DNA of 13,163 bases from Planctomycetota bacterium (GTDB taxonomy: Bacteria; Planctomycetota; MHYJ01; JACPRB01): assembly GCA_016200125.1 (NCBI GenBank), contig JACQFK010000285.1, positions 1 to 13,163 of the forward strand. The letters are read 5' to 3'. Positions 6,567 to 12,626 of this stretch are shown here, piece after piece. The position numbers and the translations under genes were made by a program. The notes beneath the pieces were generated by a model that saw nothing but the letters and a program-made list of their open reading frames with translations, had not been told where the DNA came from and ran no database searches. The stretch's first letter is position 1, and the number at the start of each line of letters is the position of its first letter.

Positions 6567-6591
6567 GGAGGACGGCCGTCAGGCCGTCTCC
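6567..6591. terminator. Hairpin between convergent TPR-like gene and clpX
   Basis: GGAG(G)ACGGCC (6567-6577) pairs with GGCCGTCTCC (6582-6591) around the loop GTCA, giving a ten-base-pair stem with one bulged G. It lies just beyond the plus-strand stop, and the minus-strand clpX stop TGA (6579-6581) lies within its loop. On the plus strand it is followed by CTTCTTCG-like pyrimidines rather than a clean T-run, so it is at best an imperfect two-way intrinsic terminator. Confidence 0.4.
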
Positions 6592-7883
6592 TTCTTCGAA
6601 TCGCTTTCCTTCTTCGCCGCCTTGATCGGACGCACGGTCACGGGCTCCTCGCCGCGGACGTTCTTGTCCGTGATGACGTACTCCCTCGGGTCCTTGCGCG
6701 CCGGGAGCTCGTACATGATGTCGAGCATCAGGCTCTCGACCAGCTGCCGCAGGGCGCGGGCGCCGGTCTTCTTCTCGATGGCCTTCCGGGCGATGGCGCG
6801 GAGCGCGTCGCTCGTGAACTCCAGCTTCGCGTTCTCCATCTCGAAGAGCCGCTTGTACTGGCGGATCAGGGCGTTCTTCGGCTCGGTGAGCACGTGGGTG
6901 AGCTGCTCCTCGGAGAGCGGACGGACCACGCACTGCACGGGGAGGCGGCCCACGAACTCGGGGATCATGCCGAACTCGATCAGGTCCTCCGGCTCGACCG
7001 CTTCCAGCGTGTCGCCGAGCTCGCGCTCGTCCATGTTGCCGCCCGCGGGCACGTCGGTCTTGAAGCCGATCTGCTTCTTTCCGCGCCGGCGGGAGATGAT
7101 GCTCTCCAGGCCGTCGAAGGCGCCGCCGCAGATGAACAGGATGTGAGTCGTGTCGATCTGGATGTACTCCTGCTCGGGGTGCTTGCGCCCGCCCTGGGGC
7201 GGAACGTTGGACATCGTCCCTTCGAGCATCTTGAGCAGGGCCTGCTGGACGCCCTCGCCCGACACGTCGCGCGTGATGGACGGATTGTTCTGCGTCTTGG
7301 CGATCTTGTCGATCTCGTCGATGAAGACGATGCCCCGCTCGGCCCGCTCCACGTCGAAGTCGGTCTCGTGGAGCAGCTTGAGCAGCAGGTTCTCCACGTC
7401 CTCGCCGACGTAGCCCGCCTCCGTCAGCGTCGTCGCGTCGCCGATGGCGAAGGGGACGTCGAGGATCTTCGCCAGGGTGCGCGCCAGGAGGGTCTTGCCG
7501 GAGCCGGTGGGGCCGATCAGGAGGATGTTCGATTTCTCCAGCTCGACGTCGTTCTCCACCGGGTTCATGATGCGCTTGTAATGGTTGTTCACCGCGACCG
7601 AGAGGGCCTTCTTGGTCCGGTCCTGGCCGACGACGTAGCGGTCGAGCTCGGCCTTGATCTCGGAGGGGACGGGAAGCCTCTTGAGGGGATAGGGGCGGTG
7701 GCTGGACTTGAGCTTGGCGCCCGAGGGCTTCTTCTCGACCTTGAGGATCTGGTTGCAGATCTCGACGCACTCGTCGCAGATGCAGATCTCGCCGGGTCCC
7801 GCGATCAGGTTCCGCACCTCGCCCCGGCTCTTGGAGCAGAAGGTGCAGAATCGGTCGTCGGTCCCCCGCTTCTTGGTGGTCAT
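6579..7883 (-). CDS. clpX: ATP-dependent protease ATPase subunit ClpX
   Basis: The protein has 434 residues, normal for ClpX. The N-terminal zinc-binding domain has C13-x2-C16 and C35-x2-C38 in the usual F-C-S/T-F-C...I-C-D-E-C arrangement, which recognises adaptors and substrates. The AAA+ domain shows the Walker A motif G-P-T-G-S-G-K-T (about 124-131), the pore loop G-Y-V-G-E-D-V-E-N, Walker B F-I-D-E-I-D, the R-K-H pore-2 loop and sensor II G-A-R-A-L-R. It unfolds tagged proteins and feeds them into the ClpP chamber. A lysine- and glutamate-rich tail ends the protein. It is the last gene of tig-clpP-clpX. The 98-base gap after clpP contains a TATAAT about 24 bases before the ATG and a GAGG Shine-Dalgarno element, so it can probably be transcribed on its own as well as from the tig promoter. 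Confidence 0.98.
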   Translation of the reverse strand: MTTKKRGTDDRFCTFCSKSRGEVRNLIAGPGEICICDECVEICNQILKVEKKPSGAKLKSSHRPYPLKRLPVPSEIKAELDRYVVGQDRTKKALSVAVNNHYKRIMNPVENDVELEKSNILLIGPTGSGKTLLARTLAKILDVPFAIGDATTLTEAGYVGEDVENLLLKLLHETDFDVERAERGIVFIDEIDKIAKTQNNPSITRDVSGEGVQQALLKMLEGTMSNVPPQGGRKHPEQEYIQIDTTHILFICGGAFDGLESIISRRRGKKQIGFKTDVPAGGNMDERELGDTLEAVEPEDLIEFGMIPEFVGRLPVQCVVRPLSEEQLTHVLTEPKNALIRQYKRLFEMENAKLEFTSDALRAIARKAIEKKTGARALRQLVESLMLDIMYELPARKDPREYVITDKNVRGEEPVTVRPIKAAKKESDSKKETA

Positions 7884-7907
7884 GGGCGCTGTTCCCTCAC
7901 TCTGGGC

Positions 7908-7913
7908 ATTATA
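7908..7913 (-). promoter_or_regulatory. Possible internal -10 box for clpX
   Basis: A perfect TATAAT (7913-7908, minus strand) sits 24 bases before the clpX ATG, with GTGAGGGAA as a likely Shine-Dalgarno region between them. No good -35 is found 16-18 bases upstream (best CTCCAA/ACTCCA), so an extended or activator-dependent promoter would be needed. The leader would be about 17 bases, longer than that of other genes here. Confidence 0.4.
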
Positions 7914-7981
7914 TCGTCAGGGAACGCCTTTGGAGTTGCGGATTTTTAACGTCGCGATTCGGGCAGGGGGCCGGGCCCGTC

Positions 7982-8620
7982 CTAGCGATCCTCGCGGGCC
8001 GCCATGTCGCCGCCGCCCTTGGTGGTGTCGACGTCCTTAAGCGATTCGACGACCTCGTCCACCAGGCCGTACTTCTTGGCCTCCTCGGCCGACATGAAGT
8101 GGTCCCGGTCGCTGTCCTTGGCCACCTTCTCGATGGTCTGGCCGGAATGCTTGGAGAAGAGCCGGGTGAGGATCCTCTTGAGGCTCAGGATCTCGTCGGC
8201 CTGGATGCGGATGTCCGCGGCGGTGCCCTGCGCGCCGCCGGAGGGCTGGTGCATCATGATGCGCGAATGGGGGAGGGCGTAGCGCTTGCCCTTGGTCCCG
8301 GCCGCCAGCAGCAGCGCGCCCATGCTCGAGGCCTGCCCGATGCAGTAGGTCGCCACGTCGCAATGGACGAACTGCATCGTGTCGTAGATGGCCATGCCCG
8401 CGTAGACGTGGCCGCCGGGGGTGTTGATGTAGATGTTGATGTCCTGGCTCTTGTTCTCCATCTGGAGGAACAGGAGCTGCGCGATCACGAGGTTGGCGAT
8501 GTAGTCGTCGATGGGGGTCCCGATGAAGATGATCCTGTCCTTGAGGAGCCGGGACCAGATGTCGTAGGAGCGCTCGCCGCGGCCGGTTTTTTCGATGACG
8601 ATCGGGGTCAGGTAGCCCAT
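7982..8620 (-). CDS. clpP: ATP-dependent Clp protease proteolytic subunit ClpP
   Basis: This 212-residue serine peptidase of family S14 has a complete catalytic triad: the serine in G-Q-A-S-S-M-G (about 94-100), the histidine in M-M-H-Q-P-S-G-G (about 122-129), and the aspartate in D-S-D-R-D-H-F-M (about 173-180). The oligomer-forming segment [13 protein letters not shown] is present. No long propeptide is visible; the N-terminal Y-L-T-P-I-V-I-E loop that contacts ClpX is intact. The C-terminal tail ([15 protein letters not shown]) is longer and more polar than in E. coli ClpP. It forms a tetradecameric degradation chamber with ClpX. The ATG at 8620 follows the tig stop by 23 bases, with GAGG somewhat far upstream (about 14 bases), so co-transcription and partial coupling with tig are likely. 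Confidence 0.98.
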   Translation of the reverse strand: MGYLTPIVIEKTGRGERSYDIWSRLLKDRIIFIGTPIDDYIANLVIAQLLFLQMENKSQDINIYINTPGGHVYAGMAIYDTMQFVHCDVATYCIGQASSMGALLLAAGTKGKRYALPHSRIMMHQPSGGAQGTAADIRIQADEILSLKRILTRLFSKHSGQTIEKVAKDSDRDHFMSAEEAKKYGLVDEVVESLKDVDTTKGGGDMAAREDR

Positions 8621-8643
8621 AGCTTGTTCTCAGTCCTCGGGTT

Positions 8644-9993
8644 CTACTTCTTCTCTTCCTCGATAACGGCCTTCGACAGCAGATATTCCTTCACGAGCTC
8701 CTCGCGCATCGAACGGCGGAGCTGGGTCAGGAGGCCGCGCTCCTCGAGGTAGGCCTTCATCTCGTGCGGCCACTTTCCGTACTGGGAGGCGAGCTGGTTG
8801 ACCCGCTCCTCCACCTGGTCCTCCGTGACGAAGATCTTCTCCTTGTTCGCCAGGTGCTCCAGGATGAAGTGGGCCTTGAGGGCCTTCGCCATGTTCTCGC
8901 GGGACTGGGACTTCTCGGTTTCCAGGGTCTTCTGGACCTCCTCGTCGGGCGTGCCCTTCATCGCCAGGTCCAGGTGGACGCGCCGCAGCGCCTCCTCCGT
9001 GCCCGAGGCGATCAGCCCCTCCGGCATCGGGAAGTCGTTCGCCGCGACGAGCTGTTCGACGATCTTCTCGCCCATCAGCGCCCGGCCGCCGGCTTCCCTC
9101 TCACGCTCGATGCGCTTCTTGATGTCCGCCTTGAGCTCGTCGACGGAATCCATGTCGAAGTGCTTCTTCGCGAAGTCCGTGTCGACCGGGGGCAGCTTCT
9201 TCTGCTTGATGCCCTTGATCGCCGTCCGGATCACGGCGTTCTTGCCCGCATGGGCCTTGTCGCCGAAGTTGTCGGGGAGCTGGACGGGGACGTCGACCGA
9301 GTCGCCGACCTTCTTCCCGACGACCGACTTGTGGAACTCCGGAAGCTCCTTGCCGAAGAACTGGATGTCGGGGGTGAGGAAGACCGCGTTGTTCTCGCAC
9401 GTGTCGACCGGCTTCCCGTCGACGACGAGCGTGAAATCGGCCGTCAGCTGGTCGTTCTCGCGGGCGAGGTCGTCTTCGGCGGGGATGAGCTCCGCCTTGG
9501 CCTCCTGGAAGCCCTTCAGGACCGCGTCGATGTCCTTGTCCTCGACGGTGACGGCGGGCTTCGTGACCTTGAGGCCTTCGTAGTCCTTGATGGTGAAGGT
9601 CGGGCGTACTTCGATCTTCATCTCGTAGACGAAGGGCTTGCCCTCCTCCAGGACGATCTTGTCCGGTTCGAGCTCCGGCTCGCCGACCGGCTCGAGCTTC
9701 TTCTCCTCCTTGACCTCCTCGAAGGAGCCGCTCATCATCTCGAACTTGAGGTCGTCCAGGAGCGCCTTGCCGAACTTGCGCTCCAGGACGTTCCGGGGGG
9801 CGTGGCCCTTCCTGAACCCGGGGAGCGCCATGGAGTCGTTGAGGTCCTTGTACTTGTGGTCGATCTCATCCTTCACCCGGGCCGCGGAGATCTCGATCTT
9901 GAGCTGGAGCTTGCAGGGACCGACCTCCTTGACCTCGGCGGTCGGCGAGAATTTCTTCTCCTCGTGGGTGTGGGTGTGGGCGGCCTCGGCCAT
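8644..9993 (-). CDS. tig: Trigger factor, ribosome-bound chaperone/prolyl isomerase
   Basis: This 449-residue protein has the three-domain trigger factor layout. The N-terminal ribosome-binding domain carries the signature L-P-G-F-R-K-G-H-A-P (57-66) that docks at the ribosomal exit tunnel. The middle (about 165-265) is an FKBP-like PPIase domain of divergent sequence, with F-F-G-K-E-L-P-E-F-H-K-S-V-V-G and G-D-S-V-D-V-P-V. The remaining ~180 residues form the helical chaperone arms. The N-terminus has an unusual His/Thr stretch, A-H-T-H-T-H-E-E-K-K, before the normal domain start. The gene heads tig-clpP-clpX, a widely conserved order, and shares a 69-base divergent promoter region with uvrC. 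The ATG at 9993 follows a strong promoter whose -10 ends nine bases away, leaving essentially no untranslated leader and no Shine-Dalgarno site. Confidence 0.97.
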   Translation of the reverse strand: MAEAAHTHTHEEKKFSPTAEVKEVGPCKLQLKIEISAARVKDEIDHKYKDLNDSMALPGFRKGHAPRNVLERKFGKALLDDLKFEMMSGSFEEVKEEKKLEPVGEPELEPDKIVLEEGKPFVYEMKIEVRPTFTIKDYEGLKVTKPAVTVEDKDIDAVLKGFQEAKAELIPAEDDLARENDQLTADFTLVVDGKPVDTCENNAVFLTPDIQFFGKELPEFHKSVVGKKVGDSVDVPVQLPDNFGDKAHAGKNAVIRTAIKGIKQKKLPPVDTDFAKKHFDMDSVDELKADIKKRIEREREAGGRALMGEKIVEQLVAANDFPMPEGLIASGTEEALRRVHLDLAMKGTPDEEVQKTLETEKSQSRENMAKALKAHFILEHLANKEKIFVTEDQVEERVNQLASQYGKWPHEMKAYLEERGLLTQLRRSMREELVKEYLLSKAVIEEEKK

Positions 9994-10002
9994 AGGGCGG
10001 GT

Positions 10003-10031
10003 ATTCTAGTGAGGGCCCCTGCTGAAGTCAA
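10003..10031 (-). promoter_or_regulatory. Promoter of tig-clpP-clpX
   Basis: On the minus strand, TTGACT (10031-10026) and TAGAAT (10008-10003) are separated by exactly 17 bases, each matching consensus at five of six positions. This is the best sigma-70-type promoter in the window. The -10 ends nine bases before the tig ATG, so the transcript would start zero to three bases before it. No heat-shock (CIRCE) inverted repeat is visible. Confidence 0.7.
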
Positions 10032-10050
10032 AAGAAACGGCGGACTTCGC

Positions 10051-10056
10051 TATAAT
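10051..10056 (+). promoter_or_regulatory. -10 box of a leaderless uvrC promoter
   Basis: A perfect TATAAT ends six bases before the GTG start at 10063, which puts the expected transcription start on the first base of the start codon. The -35 region (about 10027-10033) is poor and overlaps the -35 of the divergent tig promoter, so the two promoters may compete. Confidence 0.55.
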
Positions 10057-10062
10057 GGCGCC

Positions 10063-11181
10063 GTGTCCCCCCGGAAGCTGAAGCGCCTCCTGCAATCGCT
10101 CCCCGAAACGCCGGGCGTCTACTTCATGAAGGACGCCAAGGGCCGGACGCTCTACATCGGAAAGGCGAAGAACCTCAGGAACCGCGTCGTCACCTACTTC
10201 CACGACTCCTACGGCGACCCCCGGATCCGGACGATGGTCTCCAAGGTCGAAGACATCGAGATCCTCCACGCCCCCTCGGAGGTCGACGCGCTGCTGATGG
10301 AGGCGCGTCTCATCAAGGACATCCAGCCGCGCTACAACGACCGCCTCAAGGACGACAAGTCCTTCACCATGCTCGCGATCACCCAGTTCGACGACTACCC
10401 GAAGGTCTGGGTCGTGCGCGAGACCGACGAGCTGAACGCCGAGACCTACGGGCCCTTCACGAGCGCCGGGGAGCTCCGCGACGCCGTCCGGGTCCTCCAG
10501 AAGATCTTCAGGTTCGCCACCTGCTCGATCGAGATGCGCGAGAGCGACCCCAAGCGGAGATTCTTCCGCCCCTGCCTGCTCCACGCGATCGGCCGCTGCA
10601 GCGCCCCCTGCGCCGACCGCATCAGCCGCGACCGCTACCGCGCCGACGTGGAGATGCTGCGCCGCTTCCTCGGCGGCGGACGCGACGAGGTGGTCGCCCA
10701 GCTCCGGGTGCGGATGAAGGAGGCCTCCAAAGGGCTGGAATTCGAGCGGGCGGCGGAACTGCGCGACCAGATCAAGGCGCTCGAGGGCCTCTCGAAGAGG
10801 TCGGAGCTCGACTACCTCGAGGGCGACATCACCCCCATGGATCCGCGCGAGGGCCTTGAGGAGCTGGGGCGCGTCCTCGGGCTGCCCGGGCCGCCCCGCG
10901 CGATCGAAGGAGTGGACATCGCCCACGTCCAGTGGCTGCTGATCGACGGCGGCGTCGGCCAGCTCAATTCGGCCCGCGCCGCGCTTGCGGAGCTGGGCGT
11001 CAGCCCCCCGGTCCTGCTCTCCCTGGCAAAGGAGGAGGAGACGCTGTTCCGCGACGGAAAGCCCCTGCGGCTCCCAAAATCGTCGCCGGCGCTGCGTCTC
11101 ATGATGTACGTCCGCGACGAAGCCCACCGCTTCGCGCAGCACTACCATCACCAGCTCCGCAGAAAGGCGCTGATCGAATGA
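10063..11181 (+). CDS. uvrC: UvrC-type excinuclease subunit, shortened (internal gap in nuclease domain)
   Basis: The 372-residue product (GTG start) keeps the UvrC order at its front. The GIY-YIG nuclease has G18-V-Y, Y31-I-G, R41 and E80, and makes the 3' incision of nucleotide excision repair. Four cysteines (C154, C171, C179, C183) stand as in UvrC proteins known to carry an Fe-S cluster. A UVR (UvrB-binding) helix pair lies at about 212-247. The C-terminal RNase H-like nuclease, which makes the 5' incision, is damaged: its first acidic motif V-D285-I-A-H-V-Q runs directly into W-L-L-I-D295-G-G, whereas about 60 residues separate these aspartates in Thermotoga UvrC. The third residue, H355 in D-E-A-H-R-F, is correctly spaced from D295. 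The HhH domain is absent. Family length is usually about 600. An ATGA overlap links it to the next gene. 5' incision activity is doubtful. Confidence 0.9.
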   Translation: MSPRKLKRLLQSLPETPGVYFMKDAKGRTLYIGKAKNLRNRVVTYFHDSYGDPRIRTMVSKVEDIEILHAPSEVDALLMEARLIKDIQPRYNDRLKDDKSFTMLAITQFDDYPKVWVVRETDELNAETYGPFTSAGELRDAVRVLQKIFRFATCSIEMRESDPKRRFFRPCLLHAIGRCSAPCADRISRDRYRADVEMLRRFLGGGRDEVVAQLRVRMKEASKGLEFERAAELRDQIKALEGLSKRSELDYLEGDITPMDPREGLEELGRVLGLPGPPRAIEGVDIAHVQWLLIDGGVGQLNSARAALAELGVSPPVLLSLAKEEETLFRDGKPLRLPKSSPALRLMMYVRDEAHRFAQHYHHQLRRKALIE

Positions 11182-11369
11182 GCGGAACGCCCGACGACCC
11201 GGCGGCCGCGGCGAAGGGCCGCCGCTGGTTCGTGATCCTGTCCATCGTGGTCCTCGCCGGCTTCGCGCTCTTCGTGGGCGCCATCACGGTCATGGCCTTG
11301 AGGATTCCCGCGCTGAAAAAGGCGAAGTACGGGGTACTGGAGTCCAGGGTCGGAGACCGTCCTGCGTGA
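11178..11369 (+). CDS. Small single-pass membrane protein between uvrC and rsmD
   Basis: This 63-residue protein has a short hydrophilic head (M-S-G-T-P-D-D-P-A-A-A-A-K-G-R-R-W), one strongly hydrophobic helix (about 18-42), and a basic tail (L-K-K-A-K-Y-G-V-L-E-S-R-V-G-D-R-P-A). The positive-inside rule gives no clear orientation, since both ends are basic. The function is unknown and no conserved motif is recognised. Its reality is supported by overlaps at both ends: ATGA with uvrC (11178-11181) and GTGA with rsmD (11366-11369). This is typical of translationally coupled genes and makes an accidental ORF unlikely. The upstream extension of this frame to 10932 overlaps uvrC and is not credible as coding. 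Confidence 0.7.
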   Translation: MSGTPDDPAAAAKGRRWFVILSIVVLAGFALFVGAITVMALRIPALKKAKYGVLESRVGDRPA

Positions 11370-11935
11370 AGGGTCCCGAGGGTCCCCGTCTGACGGGCGG
11401 GACCGCCAAAGGCCGGCGGCTCTTCAGCGTGCCGGGGCGCGACGTGCGCCCCGCGCTTGCCCGGATGAGGATCTCGGTGTTCGAGATCCTCCGGCCCCGG
11501 CTGGAAGGAGCGGCGGTGATCGACCTGTTCGCAGGCACCGGAAGCCTGGGCCTCGAGGCGCTCTCCCGCGGCGCGGCCCGCGCGCTGTTCTTCGACGTGG
11601 ACCGCCGCTCGCTGGAGGCCGTGGAGAAGAACCTCGAGCGGCTCGGCTTCGCGGAACAGGGCAGGGCGGTGTACGGGAGCGCCTTCGAGGCCGTCGACCG
11701 GCTGGAGCCGGCGGATCTCGTGTTCGTCGATCCGCCGTACGACTTCTACGTCGGGCGGGCGGAGGAGATGCGCCGGCTGCTCGAGACGCTGGTGGGGCGC
11801 GTGCTCGCGGGCCCCGAGGCCCGCGTGATCTCCGAGCACCGGCTGAGAGAGGGCCTGGGCGAAGTGACCGGGGGAAAAATCGTGGACGAGCGGCAATACG
11901 GGGACACGGTCGTCACGTTCTACGCCCGGGGGTAG
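11366..11935 (+). CDS. rsmD: 16S rRNA (guanine(966)-N2)-methyltransferase RsmD
   Basis: The protein has 189 residues, usual for RsmD. It begins with the family's G-x-x-K-G-R-R-L motif (12-19), followed by R-P-A-L-A-R-M-R-I-S-V-F-E-I-L (28-42), equivalent to the 'RPTxDRVREALFNIL' block. SAM-binding motif I is D-L-F-A-G-T-G-S-L-G-L-E-A-L-S-R-G-A (53-70), and the catalytic N-methyltransferase motif is D-P-P-Y (122-125). It methylates G966 of 16S rRNA on the assembling 30S subunit. The start is the GTG at 11366, overlapping the preceding stop as GTGA; it places eight residues before the conserved domain start, and no better ATG exists. The coiled-coil/PAS gene follows after five bases, so the genes are probably in one operon. 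Confidence 0.95.
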   Translation: MKGPEGPRLTGGTAKGRRLFSVPGRDVRPALARMRISVFEILRPRLEGAAVIDLFAGTGSLGLEALSRGAARALFFDVDRRSLEAVEKNLERLGFAEQGRAVYGSAFEAVDRLEPADLVFVDPPYDFYVGRAEEMRRLLETLVGRVLAGPEARVISEHRLREGLGEVTGGKIVDERQYGDTVVTFYARG

Positions 11936-11940
11936 AAGTC

Positions 11941-12552
11941 ATGGCAGCCGATCAGGAACAGACCGCGGTCCGGCAGCTGATCCAGGAGAACCAGCGTCTC
12001 AAGCAGAGGCTGTTCGAGCTCGAGGAGAAGATCCGCAAGCTGGCTCCCCAGGGGGAGGGCCACTCGGGCACCGGCAGCTCGGTGCTAAAGCTCATCGAGC
12101 ACAAGGATTTCCAGCTGGAGCAGTACGCCGCGCGGCTCGAGGAGAAGAAGGATCAGCTCGAGGACGCGGTACGCGAGCTCGAGGCCCGCAACACGAAGCT
12201 CGCGCTCTGGATGGCCTCGCTGCGCCTCTACCAGGAGATCTTCGAGAACGACTCCTCGGCGATGATCGGCGTCAACCGCGACGGTCGCGTCATCCTCTAC
12301 AACCGAACGGCGCCCCAGCTTCTCGGCGAGAAGTTCAAGGAATCGCTCCACAAGCCCATCGACAGCGTCGACTTCGGCGCCTTCGACCCCGAGACGCCGA
12401 AGCGCGTCATGCAGGCGCTCGCGTCGCGGAAGGCGGTCGACTCCTCGATCGTCGTCCGCGACCGGAGGATCCTCACGTCGGTCTACCCGATCGGGAGCGA
12501 AGCCGAGTCCCGCGGAGCGCTGCTCCGCATCCAGGTTCTCTCGGCGAAATAG
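11941..12552 (+). CDS. Coiled-coil plus PAS domain protein
   Basis: This 203-residue soluble protein has two parts. Residues 1-95 form heptad-rich helices rich in Glu, Lys, Gln and Leu (Q-E-N-Q-R-L-K-Q-R-L-F-E-L-E-E-K at 15-30, then R-L-E-E-K-K-D-Q-L-E-D-A-V at 65-77), separated by a Gly/Ser linker (about 37-47), consistent with dimeric coiled coils. Residues about 98-200 form a PAS sensor domain (I-F-E-N-D-S-S-A-M-I-G-V-N-R-D-G-R-V, then L-Y-N-R-T-A-P-Q-L-L-G). No histidine kinase, GGDEF, HTH or other output domain follows, so it probably signals by protein contact or acts as a scaffold. A ligand cannot be predicted. The ATG at 11941 is five bases after the rsmD stop, with a weak upstream GGGGGTAG element as ribosome binding site, implying co-transcription. 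Confidence 0.85.
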   Translation: MAADQEQTAVRQLIQENQRLKQRLFELEEKIRKLAPQGEGHSGTGSSVLKLIEHKDFQLEQYAARLEEKKDQLEDAVRELEARNTKLALWMASLRLYQEIFENDSSAMIGVNRDGRVILYNRTAPQLLGEKFKESLHKPIDSVDFGAFDPETPKRVMQALASRKAVDSSIVVRDRRILTSVYPIGSEAESRGALLRIQVLSAK

Positions 12553-12616
12553 CGCCGCCGTCGGATTCCGATTTACCATGCCGCCTCTCCGTCATCGTAT
12601 CTCCGGACGATTGAAT

Positions 12617-12621
12617 GGAGG
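12617..12621 (+). promoter_or_regulatory. Strong Shine-Dalgarno site deciding the start at 12627
   Basis: GGAGG ends five bases before the ATG at 12627. An in-frame ATG at 12615 overlaps this site and would add four residues (M-E-D-A) before the signal peptide, so 12627 is preferred. I see no convincing promoter hexamer pair in the 74-base gap behind the PAS gene. Confidence 0.6.
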
Positions 12622-12626
12622 ACGCG

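Noticed and set aside
7919..7981. Possible terminator between clpP and clpX (CGGGC...GCCCG on the minus strand with a later A/T-rich run)
   Set aside because: The stem is only five pairs with a ten-base loop, and the AT-rich run is not adjacent, so it does not meet the form of an intrinsic terminator.
8764..10062. Long plus-strand extension upstream of uvrC that would make an 805-residue protein
   Set aside because: It lies antisense over the well-conserved tig gene, has low-complexity leucine/aspartate/arginine composition, and the UvrC similarity begins only at the GTG at 10063, which has its own -10 box.
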